23,085 nucleotides of DNA. It comes from a virus. The translations under genes and the position numbers were made by a program. Within the stretch, counting starts at the first letter, position 1, and the number at the start of each line of letters is the position of its first letter. Below are positions 8,195 through 14,574 of this stretch, piece by piece. The notes beneath the pieces are model-generated. The model was not told the origin of the DNA and made no database searches. It was given only the letters and a program-made list of their open reading frames with translations. The DNA lies in the IMG/VR virus record IMGVR_UViG_3300036670_000056, positions 1 to 23,085 of that record; one strand, 5' to 3'.

Positions 8195-8686
8195 TTACGA
8201 CGTAGTAAATGTTAACAGGTCGTCAAGTTCTAATGCGAACGCTTCTACAACTTCCTCTGGCAGTTTCTTGAATTCGTTTTCGAATGGCTTAGTAAAAAAC
8301 TTTGTAGGCTTTATGCCGCGTTTAAAAATAGCCGTAGCAACAGCAAAACCAAATGACTTGTAAGTAGTGAATTTGCCTTGTTTATTTCTGGGCTTTATAC
8401 CTTTAAGTTTAGCCCACTTCTCAAATATTTGTGCAGGCGGTTTCTTTGTCTTGTAACTAAAAGGCGTGTTAAATTTGCGTTCCGTGCCGCTTACCCCGCT
8501 ATCTTGAAACTGCCAGTAATTCTCTAAATTAAAACTTAAAATAAAAGAGTTTGGGCTTACGGTTAAATCGTACTTTGTAGATTCATACAAGCCCTTACTT
8601 GCGTTCATTTTATTACGCGTTAAGTTTGCGCGCGCTTGCTGCTGTACGCGCTTACCGAACGTGTCAAGGGCTTTCTTTACGGACAT
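8195..8686 (-). CDS. HK97 gp10-like head-tail joining or tail-completion protein
   Basis: This 163-aa protein is basic, with an N-terminal helix (VKKALDTFGKRVQQQARANL), then LENYWQFQDSGVSGTERKF (about 54-72). The Y..f.dsGvsG element is the hallmark of the HK97 gp10-type family. The middle is Lys-rich with aromatic residues, and the C-terminus is helical (FENEFKKLPEEVVEAFALEL). The family acts at the head-tail junction. Its start overlaps the upstream gene stop by 10 nt, and that neighbour looks like a tail terminator, so the two probably work together in capping and joining tails. Confidence 0.7.
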   Translation of the reverse strand: MSVKKALDTFGKRVQQQARANLTRNKMNASKGLYESTKYDLTVSPNSFILSFNLENYWQFQDSGVSGTERKFNTPFSYKTKKPPAQIFEKWAKLKGIKPRNKQGKFTTYKSFGFAVATAIFKRGIKPTKFFTKPFENEFKKLPEEVVEAFALELDDLLTFTTS

Positions 8687-9126
8687 ATACTCATAACATC
8701 GTTAGGCACTTCAACTAACAAACTTAGTTCCCAGCCGTAAATACCATTTTTGACTGACTCTACCTTTGTGAATCCGCTATCGGTTGATACGCTTATTATC
8801 TCATTGCGTACTAACTCATTGTACATGCGTCTAAGCGATTGTAAAGAGGTGTTATAAACGTCTTGGCGGTTGTCGTTGGTAGTAAACTTGTCGGTGTTTA
8901 TCTCTTTACGTGTCTGCACCATATCAAGTATTTGAACGGTAACGTTAAACTGAAAATTATTAGCGGTAAAGTTTCCGTCGGCTGCTTCTATGTGCGCAAG
9001 CGGGTAAAGGTTCTTTTTTTGTATATCAATCTGGTCTATCTGGCTGCCCTCGGTAACCGTGTTAATGTCGGTATCTGCGCTTAAAATAGACAGTAGGTAG
9101 TTAAGTAGTTGTGTATATGCGTTCAT
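8677..9126 (-). CDS. Tail-terminator-like protein
   Basis: This 149-aa protein begins with a helix (AYTQLLNYLLSILSADTDIN), then a loop and the strand KKNLYPLAHIEAADGNF, a beta-rich middle (FQFNVTVQILDMVQTRKEIN) with a long gap region, and a final beta hairpin (NGIYGWELSLLVEVPND). This layout fits lambda gpU-like tail terminators of about 130-150 aa, and the next gene is gp10-like, a common pair. The start ATG lies 4 nt after an ATCGTTATAA box, which overlaps the stop of the methyltransferase upstream. Assignment is by layout and neighbours rather than a catalytic motif. Confidence 0.6.
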   Translation of the reverse strand: MNAYTQLLNYLLSILSADTDINTVTEGSQIDQIDIQKKNLYPLAHIEAADGNFTANNFQFNVTVQILDMVQTRKEINTDKFTTNDNRQDVYNTSLQSLRRMYNELVRNEIISVSTDSGFTKVESVKNGIYGWELSLLVEVPNDVMSICP

Positions 9127-9130
9127 ATAA

Positions 9131-9140
9131 TTATAACGAT
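9131..9140 (-). promoter_or_regulatory. Conserved ATCGTTATAA box, 4 nt before the tail-terminator-like start
   Basis: This is the first of three copies in transcription order. The minus strand reads TAGGTAATCGTTATAA, then TTAT, then ATG. It overlaps the methyltransferase stop codon (TAA at 9142-9140). The element and ATG context are nearly the same as at 2319-2328. Confidence 0.5.
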
Positions 9141-9895
9141 TACCTAGGATTTTTGTTTATTCGCTCGCTTGCTATGTCAAAATATCCCTGATCCATTTCT
9201 ATACCTATAAAGTTTCTATTAAGATTATTTGCAGCAACTCCAGTTGTTCCAGAACCCATGGTAAAATCTAAAACCGTTTCGTTTTCGTTGGTGTAGGTTT
9301 TTATCAAATATTCCATAACCTCCAAACATTTTTGAGTTGGATGCACACCCTTTCTTTTTGTTATAGTTTGCGAAAATGTTATTATACTTTTAGGATTTGT
9401 TCTTGTTGTGTCGTATTCATCAGACATTTTTACATTAAAACCTCCATAAAGTTTTTTATCTGTTTTCTTGTTGTTTTTTATAGCGTTCTTGGCTCTGTTT
9501 GGTCTTTGGTTTATTTTTGCTTTTGGTGTAAATTGTCTATTATAGGTACATTGTTTTTTGTAAAACACACAAATATCTTCGTGCTGTTTTAAAGGCATCC
9601 TTTTAGAGTTTAAATGTCCAGAGGGGTCTATTTTATCCCATACCCAACAATATTTGAACATTTTTGCATTACTCATTATTAAAGCACTTGTAAACGGTTG
9701 GCTACCAAAAAGAACAATAGCACCGTTTGGCTTTATAATCCTGTTTAACTGCTCCCACATTAACTCAAAATCAATTACACTATCCCATTTGCACGCAGTT
9801 GTCCCGTACGGAGGGTCTGTGATAATTGCATCTATACTATTATCTTTAATCGTTTTCATTACCTCTAGGCAATCGCCTAATCTTAAATCTATCAT
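9140..9895 (-). CDS. DNA (adenine-N6 or cytosine-N4) methyltransferase, DPPY type
   Basis: This 251-aa enzyme transfers a methyl group from S-adenosylmethionine to an amino group in DNA. Motif IV comes first (ITDPPYGTT, about 34-42), and the SAM-binding motif I is near the C-terminus (VLDFTMGSGTTGVAA), the beta-class order. GVHPTQKCLEVMEYLIKTYT precedes motif I as usual. The start is the ATG at 9895, one nt after the stop of the frameshifted chaperone frame. An upstream TTG start at 9979 would add 28 residues, but that DNA encodes the chaperone extension. It is a paralogue of the enzyme at 16268-17065 (shared TTACKWD, NRIIK, NGAIVL, SQPFT, FKYCW.WDKI). Its place between chaperone and tail genes suggests an inserted cargo gene. 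Confidence 0.9.
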   Translation of the reverse strand: MIDLRLGDCLEVMKTIKDNSIDAIITDPPYGTTACKWDSVIDFELMWEQLNRIIKPNGAIVLFGSQPFTSALIMSNAKMFKYCWVWDKIDPSGHLNSKRMPLKQHEDICVFYKKQCTYNRQFTPKAKINQRPNRAKNAIKNNKKTDKKLYGGFNVKMSDEYDTTRTNPKSIITFSQTITKRKGVHPTQKCLEVMEYLIKTYTNENETVLDFTMGSGTTGVAANNLNRNFIGIEMDQGYFDIASERINKNPR

Positions 9896-9896
9896 T

Positions 9897-10139
9897 TTAT
9901 GTTTTTTGTTTAGCCATTGTGTTAAGGTCGCTTTGGTACGCCATTTCCATAAACGCCTCGTGTATTCGCATTTGCTCAACTTGCTCTATCGTATAATTGA
10001 AAGCAGCGCATAGAACCCTTATGTGATGATACCAGCCCCATTTTTTACCGAAATTATTACGGATATTTGTCGCGTCGTTTACTTCCCCGCCTTGGAATAC
10101 TTCAGGGTAGAGGTTAACAAGTCGTCCCTTAAAGTCAAA
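9897..10139 (-). CDS. -1 frame extension of the tail-assembly chaperone (gpGT-like C-terminus)
   Basis: This frame has 80 sense codons and no start of its own at a sensible place. It is open from the slippery T run and reads FDFKGRLVNLYPEVFQGGEV, then a segment with FGKKWGWYHHI and a helical end (YTIEQVEQMRIHEAFMEMAY). The 'kkWGWy' element and the helical end resemble the T part of G/GT-type tail chaperones. With a -1 slip after codon 161 of the upstream gene, the fusion would be 241 aa. The stop TAA is one nt before the methyltransferase ATG, so the operon packing makes sense only if this frame is used. Ribosome slippage is inferred; the frame, run and spacing are seen. Confidence 0.75.
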   Translation of the reverse strand, partial: FDFKGRLVNLYPEVFQGGEVNDATNIRNNFGKKWGWYHHIRVLCAAFNYTIEQVEQMRIHEAFMEMAYQSDLNTMAKQKT

Positions 10140-10621
10140 AAAAAACCTATTGCCGACCTTACCACGTCCATTGGTAGCGCGTGTATTTTGTCTATGTGTA
10201 ACGCTTCCCCTGTGTACTTTTCCACGCTGTAAGAGCCTATTACTTTCTGTTCGATAGGCCTGTAAAGTACAGCCATAAAATAGTCGATAGTGCTTTCATC
10301 CTCTGTGTAGAATTTCTCTAAATCCACGTATTCCGATACGCTTACATTGTCTAAGTTAGGTATAAATCCCAATCCTTTATAAGTCGTTACAAGCGGCTTT
10401 GCTGGCTCTTCTAATACACCCTGTAAAATAGTTACTATTTCTTTATAATCCTTTACGGGTATTTGCTCCACCTCTTTTAAAGATAGACCGCAAAACACGC
10501 TTAAAAGATTCTTATCTGCTTGCTGCTGCGTTATATCTTTGTTAGCGTTTAAGTACTCGTTGTACTTCATAAACTGTATAAGGCTTACTTCGCTTAGTTG
10601 TGTGGGTATGTTTATGTTCAT
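10079..10621 (-). CDS. Tail-assembly chaperone (gpG-like), with programmed frameshift near the 3' end
   Basis: The zero-frame product is 180 aa, beginning MNINIPTQLSEVSLIQFMKY. It is mostly helical with acidic patches (ITQQQADKNLLSVFCGL, then EVEQIPVKDYKEIVTIL) and no membrane segment. Lambda-type tail chaperones are made as a short form and a rarer frameshifted long form that together coat the tape measure. Here codons 159-162 are GGT TTT TTT TTG, and the -1 frame downstream is open for 80 codons (see 9897-10139). The ATG at 10621 has an A-rich leader. Unlike lambda, it follows the large terminase rather than directly preceding the tape measure. The name rests mainly on the frameshift layout. 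Confidence 0.7.
   Translation of the reverse strand: MNINIPTQLSEVSLIQFMKYNEYLNANKDITQQQADKNLLSVFCGLSLKEVEQIPVKDYKEIVTILQGVLEEPAKPLVTTYKGLGFIPNLDNVSVSEYVDLEKFYTEDESTIDYFMAVLYRPIEQKVIGSYSVEKYTGEALHIDKIHALPMDVVRSAIGFFLTLRDDLLTSTLKYSKAGK
10137..10145 (-). promoter_or_regulatory. T9 slippery run for -1 frameshifting (T_TTT_TTT)
   Basis: The minus strand has GG, nine T, then GAC. The zero frame divides it as GGT TTT TTT TTG, so the first seven T form a classical X_XXY_YYZ heptamer with all T. A -1 slip leads to TTT GAC TTT and the long open frame. A +1 shift gives TGA at once. A homopolymer this long could also act by transcriptional slippage. I did not identify a clear downstream pseudoknot. Confidence 0.7.
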
Positions 10622-10646
10622 TTATTTGTTTTTTAAATTATTTTAA

Positions 10647-11834
10647 TTACCTAACGTAATAAACTCCTTTAGGCTTACCAAAGAGTTCCATTATCGCGTA
10701 CCGCACTCCGTCGATAGCGTGGTTATTTATATCAATAGGCTTGTTTAATCGCTCGCCTGTCTTATCGGTTGCCCATGTGTAAGATTGAAATTCTTTTATT
10801 ACGTTCTTAGACCGCGATGTAATTACAATATCCTGCTCTTGCATTAACTGTATACCAAAATTTATACTATCGTTGCCCTTTTTGGCTGGTAGTATGCGTA
10901 TGCCCGCACGCTTAATCTCTGCGATGCTTTTTGGTTCTGCGCTATCTGCGTATATGTATAGACTAGTTCCGATAGATTGTTGCTTACAGAGGCTTACAAT
11001 GTCGCTGTTGAGCAAACCAGTCTTATATACTTCCTCATCTAAGATAATGCTATCATTATATTTGTAGATACTTGTTATGGCGGTAGGGTCATTTGTATAA
11101 CCAAAATCTAAGCCATGACCTAGTAGCCTTGCATCTTGTGGCACGCTGTCTATTTGTTTAAAGGATTCAAATATAACGCCCTCAATGCCTCCTGTGTTAC
11201 CTAATCCGTAGACCTGCCATTTGTTAGCCCAGTACTCGCTCTTTATTGTTCCGTCGTCATTGTAGCCCTTACTCTTATACCTCAGTATCTCGTTGCGTTC
11301 TTGCTCGCTTAGATACTCGTTATCTAAAAATGTGAGTTGTAGGAAGTCGCAGTCGTCGCGTGGGATTACTTCCTTATGCGCCCAAAATTCAACGTTAGGA
11401 TTATAGTCAATTATGATGCGCTTAGCGCGTGAGGTTAATTCTCGATAAGATTCGAAGTTGATTTTGTTTGCTTCGTTAATATACACTAGGTCTGATCGTA
11501 AACCTTTGCCGACATCGTCTTTGTCTAATCCGATAAAGCGAATAAATGAACCAGTAGGAAGCGTTATTTTAGGCTGACCAAAATCAATGCCAGTCATTTT
11601 ACAAGTTATGCCTAGTTTCTCTATTATGTTAATGCAGTCTTTTAAGACCGTGTCCCGCATCTTTGACAGTTCAGCAGATACAATGTAGCACTCTTTACCG
11701 TTGTGCTGTGCTAAATGGTTTATAATAATTATGCACGCGCTATAAGTCTTTGCCGCACCTTGCGAACCTTGCAAGCACCATATCTTTTTTTTGAGTCCTG
11801 CGATTTTACGTAGCGCGGTTGTTTGCTTAATCAC
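10647..11834 (-). CDS. terL: Terminase large subunit (ATPase and nuclease)
   Basis: This 395-aa motor protein packages DNA into proheads and cuts it. Walker A is GSQGAAKT at 23-30, with Ser in place of the more usual Arg. Walker B is LVYINEAN with the catalytic Glu near 121. The nuclease domain has LDFGYTNDPTA (Asp about 243), YADSAEPKSI (Asp about 297) and NHAIDGVRYAIME (Asp about 375), the RNase H-like acidic set. Length is on the short side of the family but complete. The start is GTG at 11834, overlapping the small subunit gene by 8 nt; the next in-frame ATG lies after Walker A and would destroy the protein. Confidence 0.95.
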   Translation of the reverse strand: MIKQTTALRKIAGLKKKIWCLQGSQGAAKTYSACIIIINHLAQHNGKECYIVSAELSKMRDTVLKDCINIIEKLGITCKMTGIDFGQPKITLPTGSFIRFIGLDKDDVGKGLRSDLVYINEANKINFESYRELTSRAKRIIIDYNPNVEFWAHKEVIPRDDCDFLQLTFLDNEYLSEQERNEILRYKSKGYNDDGTIKSEYWANKWQVYGLGNTGGIEGVIFESFKQIDSVPQDARLLGHGLDFGYTNDPTAITSIYKYNDSIILDEEVYKTGLLNSDIVSLCKQQSIGTSLYIYADSAEPKSIAEIKRAGIRILPAKKGNDSINFGIQLMQEQDIVITSRSKNVIKEFQSYTWATDKTGERLNKPIDINNHAIDGVRYAIMELFGKPKGVYYVR

Positions 11835-12108
11835 TTAAAGGGTCTATATTTATAATTTGCTGCTTAATGCTTTCGCCATTCGTGGTTACGTCTATGCTTT
11901 GGTTAGGTCTGCCTATGTAATACTCTAGCAATATTTTTGCCGCTGCTGTATCTTCCTCGTTTATAGATTTGTCATGAAGCATTTTAATTACCTTTACTAT
12001 GTCTTTAGGTTCAAGGGCTTGTTCTAATACTTCCTTATACTGATTCTTTCGCTTATCGAATCCTTTTGCTGCGGTGCTGTTACCTCCGTTATTTTTTCTT
12101 TTGTCCAT
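11827..12108 (-). CDS. Putative terminase small subunit
   Basis: This 93-aa basic protein starts MDKRKNNGGNSTAAKGFDKR and then has a helical region (YKEVLEQALEPKDIVKVIKM) and AAAKILLEYYIGRPNQ. It lies immediately before terL with an 8-nt overlap, where the small subunit is expected. The Gly/Lys-rich N-terminus followed by helices and a tail mentioning 'GRPNQ' resembles small terminase-like proteins of Bacteroidota phages. It is shorter than most (120-180 aa), so the identification leans on position. A TTG two codons upstream is an alternative start; the ATG at 12108 is preferred. Confidence 0.5.
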   Translation of the reverse strand: MDKRKNNGGNSTAAKGFDKRKNQYKEVLEQALEPKDIVKVIKMLHDKSINEEDTAAAKILLEYYIGRPNQSIDVTTNGESIKQQIINIDPLSD

Positions 12109-12131
12109 AATCAATACAATTCAATATTTGA

Positions 12132-12491
12132 TTAATATTTAGCGTACACCTTTTCTATTCCTTTAATTAGTTGTAGCCAGCCTTCGCCTCCGCAGCTTCT
12201 ACATGGCTCTAATGATGTGATGTTAATAGCGTTGTAAGTATCTTCTATAAAGTCCATATCCGAATCTAAAATGATGTTCTTATCCGCTACTCTATACGCG
12301 CCCCAGTCCTCAAATTGCTGCTGTGTCATTTCGCCCTTAATATTATTAAAGGGAAACGCTTTGTTTAGAAACTTTTGCCTACGTGAGCAACCCTCGCATT
12401 GCTTAATGCCTAGTGATTGAGTAAACGCCTTAACGACATCTCCAATGCCTGTCATTTGCGGTTTGTTCTTAACTCCTTTTTTTCGTCCCAT
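12132..12491 (-). CDS. Small Cys-containing phage protein, unknown function
   Basis: This 119-aa protein starts MGRKKGVKNKPQMTGIGDVV, a basic opening like those of DNA-binding phage proteins. It has two Cys pairs, CEGC at about 32-35 and CRSC at about 97-100 followed by GGEGW, which could form one zinc site. Between them are RRQKFLNKAFPF and an acidic helix-rich part. It is located between the sigma factor and the terminase genes. I considered small terminase because of the opening, but the Cys pairs and the presence of a better candidate next to terL argue against it. A late-gene regulator or packaging accessory is possible. Confidence 0.6.
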   Translation of the reverse strand: MGRKKGVKNKPQMTGIGDVVKAFTQSLGIKQCEGCSRRQKFLNKAFPFNNIKGEMTQQQFEDWGAYRVADKNIILDSDMDFIEDTYNAINITSLEPCRSCGGEGWLQLIKGIEKVYAKY

Positions 12492-12582
12492 TTTTACGTT
12501 TGTATTTTTTTAATGCGTTTATAAACTGCTTAATGTCTTTGTCGCTTTCTTTTTCTGTTGCTTTGCTTTCTTTATCTTTCAT
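12469..12582 (-). CDS. Possible 37-aa highly charged protein
   Basis: This short frame begins one nt after the sigma factor stop codon and encodes MKDKESKATEKESDKDIKQF followed by a Lys-rich end. It overlaps the next gene start by 23 nt. Its in-register placement against both neighbours and its regular Lys/Glu composition support coding, and there is no other explanation for the gap. It has no recognisable domain. Compositional bias alone could produce such a frame. Confidence 0.4.
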   Translation of the reverse strand: MKDKESKATEKESDKDIKQFINALKKYKRKNGTKKRS

Positions 12583-12583
12583 T

Positions 12584-13069
12584 TTATTGTTTTTGTGCTA
12601 GGTATGAATCTCTTAACTCCTTATCAAATTTTAAACTGTCTTTAATTTTAACAACGTTGTATGAGATTGTTGAGTAGTGTACTTGATAACGCTTGCCGAG
12701 TTCACGAAAGGTTTTGCCGTCTACCTCCATAAGTGCTAAATCCGCATAGTATGGGTCGTGCTGTTTTAACTTTTCCGTAAGCATTAACTCCGCTGCTGTG
12801 GCTTCGTTATCTTCGTTCTCTTGCGTTAAGTAGTTGCTAACATCTTCTATATCTATATCGTGCTTGTCGGTTCTTAAAACGTCCCTAAACAAGTTTAAGA
12901 TACACCAGTATACATATGAACTATTTGTTTTGGTATAACCGTTGCGATCAAACTTTATATACATCTCCTGCACTAACTCATCGCCTAGTTGCGTGTTATT
13001 AGTTATAGAGTAAGCGTAAGCCCGCCATTTGTTATCATGCTCGGCTAGTTTGTGTAAGGTTGTTTGCAT
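12584..13069 (-). CDS. ECF-like RNA polymerase sigma factor (phage-encoded)
   Basis: This 161-aa protein resembles small sigma-70 family factors. Region 2 covers about 9-66, with NNTQLGDELVQEMYIKF (recognisable core-binding helix like 'd..DAEDlvQevflki') and YVYWCILNLFRDVLR. A short acidic linker follows (DIEDVSNYLTQENEDNEATA), then region 4 at about 95-150 with ADLALMEVDGKTFRELGKRY and a helix-turn-helix (YQVHYSTISYNVVKIKDSL). Length is slightly below the usual 165-190 aa. It stands between recombination genes and the packaging and structural module, which suits a middle or late gene switch. Which promoters it recognises is unknown; the ATCGTTATAA boxes are candidates. Confidence 0.7.
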   Translation of the reverse strand: MQTTLHKLAEHDNKWRAYAYSITNNTQLGDELVQEMYIKFDRNGYTKTNSSYVYWCILNLFRDVLRTDKHDIDIEDVSNYLTQENEDNEATAAELMLTEKLKQHDPYYADLALMEVDGKTFRELGKRYQVHYSTISYNVVKIKDSLKFDKELRDSYLAQKQ

Positions 13070-13106
13070 GGCTGTAAAGCTACTAAAAATAAATCAATAA
13101 AAAAAA

Positions 13107-13292
13107 CTACTGTGCGAGGTGCAGAATAGTTTTGTTAATTGCTTGCATTATTGTATTAGTGGTGTGGTCTACTTTACCCAATACTTCACGGTCTGGGTAG
13201 GTAGCCAAAACCCTAAATTTATAGTCGTGTTTTTTCCATCCTACGTTTATACCTTGCGCTGCTAGTTTCTGTATTGCTTCTTGTATTTCCAT
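13107..13292 (-). CDS. Small 61-aa protein, unknown function
   Basis: This short protein reads MEIQEAIQKLAAQGINVGWK, then KHDYKFRVLATYPDREVL and a helical end. It looks like a compact alpha-beta fold: helix, strand, strand, helix. There is a 37-nt gap to the sigma factor gene and a 49-nt AT-rich gap upstream. The upstream gap holds ACATA-CAAA-TATGT (an inverted repeat) at about 13322-13335. No family is recognised. Confidence 0.6.
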   Translation of the reverse strand: MEIQEAIQKLAAQGINVGWKKHDYKFRVLATYPDREVLGKVDHTTNTIMQAINKTILHLAQ

Positions 13293-13341
13293 TTTTATCG
13301 TGTATGCTTTTTATTTTTTAAACATACAAATATGTAGTTAT

Positions 13342-13779
13342 CTACAAATATCTTTTTTGCTTTTCAATTTCTGTATGTATGTGGTTGAGGTTGTCAATCT
13401 CACCCGCTTCTGGTAAGTATATGCCATTCTTAACGCTGTACGCTCTAAACCTGTCAATCGCTAGTGTCATTTGCGTACTGTCTAATAATGCCGTAGACCG
13501 TACGTCTTTGCGTGTTATCCCTGTCTTTGTGTTTAGTCGATCATATATAAACAGGTCAGCGTTTACTATTGCTTTAAAAATGTTTTGCTTTACGTAGTGT
13601 AGTGTTTCTCCATACTCCAGCGCAAACCAGCTTATAATTAAATGTAAATAACTGTTTTGAGGTATTGAACGTATCGGTTTCTTTTCCGTTAGTTCAAACT
13701 TTGCCTTTGCGGTCATTAACTTGTCAAACCTTGCTATTGCTGTTTGCCTATCAAAGTCTTTTGAGGTGTCAAATATCAT
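13342..13779 (-). CDS. NinB-like recombination protein
   Basis: This 145-aa protein resembles lambda NinB (Orf), a recombination mediator that binds single-stranded DNA. Matching features are KKPIRSIPQNSYLHLIISWF (about 33-52, like the 'rS..QN..lh.l..dia' core), a middle with YVKQNIFKAIVNADLF, and the end STALLDSTQMTLAIDRFRAY followed by GIYLPEAGE, similar to the NinB 'ST.dL...eM..yie.v..wa...Gi.lp' pattern. Length fits (about 140 aa). It is two genes after the ERF annealase, with a 4-nt overlap with the gene between, so it belongs to a recombination cluster. The NinB name is by pattern only. Confidence 0.55.
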   Translation of the reverse strand: MIFDTSKDFDRQTAIARFDKLMTAKAKFELTEKKPIRSIPQNSYLHLIISWFALEYGETLHYVKQNIFKAIVNADLFIYDRLNTKTGITRKDVRSTALLDSTQMTLAIDRFRAYSVKNGIYLPEAGEIDNLNHIHTEIEKQKRYL

Positions 13780-13991
13780 TTATGCCGTTTATTAAACAGA
13801 TATTCCTGCACCTCTTTTGTCGCCTTGCGTTTTGCCTTGTGAAGATTTATATAGTTAGGGTCGTTTTTGTTATTCTCGTATTCATTTGCTTCCCTTACTT
13901 CAACGTAGGTAAATATATTACGTTGCGCTGGCGTTAGATATTTAAAATCTTCTTCGCGCATCCTTAAAAAAAGTTCTTTTGCTCCTTGCAT
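13776..13991 (-). CDS. Small charged protein between ERF and NinB-like genes
   Basis: This 71-aa protein (MQGAKELFLRMREEDFKYLT at the start, Lys/Arg-rich helical end with KAKRKATKEVQEYLF) has no recognised domain. It shares one base with the ERF stop (TAATG) and overlaps the NinB-like start by 4 nt, so it is embedded in a translationally coupled recombination operon. It could be a partner of the annealase; that is inferred from context alone. Confidence 0.65.
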   Translation of the reverse strand: MQGAKELFLRMREEDFKYLTPAQRNIFTYVEVREANEYENNKNDPNYINLHKAKRKATKEVQEYLFNKRHK

Positions 13992-14512
13992 TATGATAAT
14001 TTTAATTTCATAGCGTCTTTAGTTGCAGCGGTTGCGGCTTGTTCTGCTGGTGTAAACGCCTTGTAGGTTGTTTGTAGTTCACTCATAGTATTGCAAGCGT
14101 TTAGCCTGTTGTTTAAACGTGGTACGTCTAGTTTTGCGGCTACTGGTTCGCCTGCTGCGTCTGCATCTTTGTCGGTTACTAATCCCAACATGCTAGAAAG
14201 GCTATAACGTCTTATATAAGTGATCGCACTGCCCAGTACTTGAAAGTCATTCATGCCTTTTAACGTCACGCCCTGTGGTATGTCTGTTATGCTTTTGATT
14301 GTTTCTCCACTATCTACGTGAAACAAAATAGTTTCAATAGTTATTCCGTTTACTAGTTGCGTAAAGCCTAAGCCGTTCTTATCCAATAAAGGGTTAATGG
14401 TTTCTAGTATTGTGCTTAGATTTGTGTACGTATAGCCGTAGCCTTTCGTGTCTTGGTGAATTGTTTTTACTTCTTGCTGAAATAAAGCTAGTGATTTATA
14501 AATGTTTTTCAT
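13991..14512 (-). CDS. erf: ERF-family single-strand annealing protein
   Basis: This 173-aa recombinase anneals complementary single strands in phage recombination. The N-terminus has the typical layout (LALFQQEVKTIHQDTKGYGY, then TYTNLSTILETINPLLDKNG), followed by GLGFTQLV, and the ERF signature GSAITYIRRYSLSSMLGLVT with DKDADAAG close behind (about 113-140). The C-terminal part is a short helical domain (RLNACNTMSELQTTYKAFTP), as in many ERF proteins. Length is normal for the shorter ERF members. Its leader contains ATCAAAACAACGC and lies after a stable hairpin (14541-14567). Neighbours NinB-like and DUF3127 support a recombination cluster. Confidence 0.9.
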   Translation of the reverse strand: MKNIYKSLALFQQEVKTIHQDTKGYGYTYTNLSTILETINPLLDKNGLGFTQLVNGITIETILFHVDSGETIKSITDIPQGVTLKGMNDFQVLGSAITYIRRYSLSSMLGLVTDKDADAAGEPVAAKLDVPRLNNRLNACNTMSELQTTYKAFTPAEQAATAATKDAMKLKLS

Positions 14513-14540
14513 TATATTTGCGTTGTTTTGATTGTTATTT

Positions 14541-14567
14541 AACCGCTGTACTCCTTGTGCAGCGGTT
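14541..14567. terminator. Hairpin AACCGCTG/CAGCGGTT between genes, T-tailed on the plus strand
   Basis: Perfect 8-bp arms lie at 14541-14548 and 14560-14567 with an 11-nt loop. On the plus strand six T follow at once, the look of an intrinsic terminator for plus-strand transcripts, though no plus gene ends here. On the minus strand there is no T tail, and the loop reads CACAAGGAGTA, so it is a leader hairpin 28 nt before the ERF ATG with an AGGAG in the loop. Possible uses: blocking antisense transcription, or a regulatory structure on the ERF mRNA. Confidence 0.55.
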
Positions 14568-14574
14568 TTTTATT

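Noticed and set aside
9896-9979. N-terminal extension of the methyltransferase (28 residues from a TTG)
   Set aside because: This DNA encodes the -1 frame chaperone extension, and the ATG at 9895 places GDCLEV at the normal distance from the start for this family.
12132-12491. Small terminase, because of the GRKKGVKNK opening
   Set aside because: Two Cys pairs and distance from terL argue against it; the 93-aa gene overlapping terL is a better candidate.
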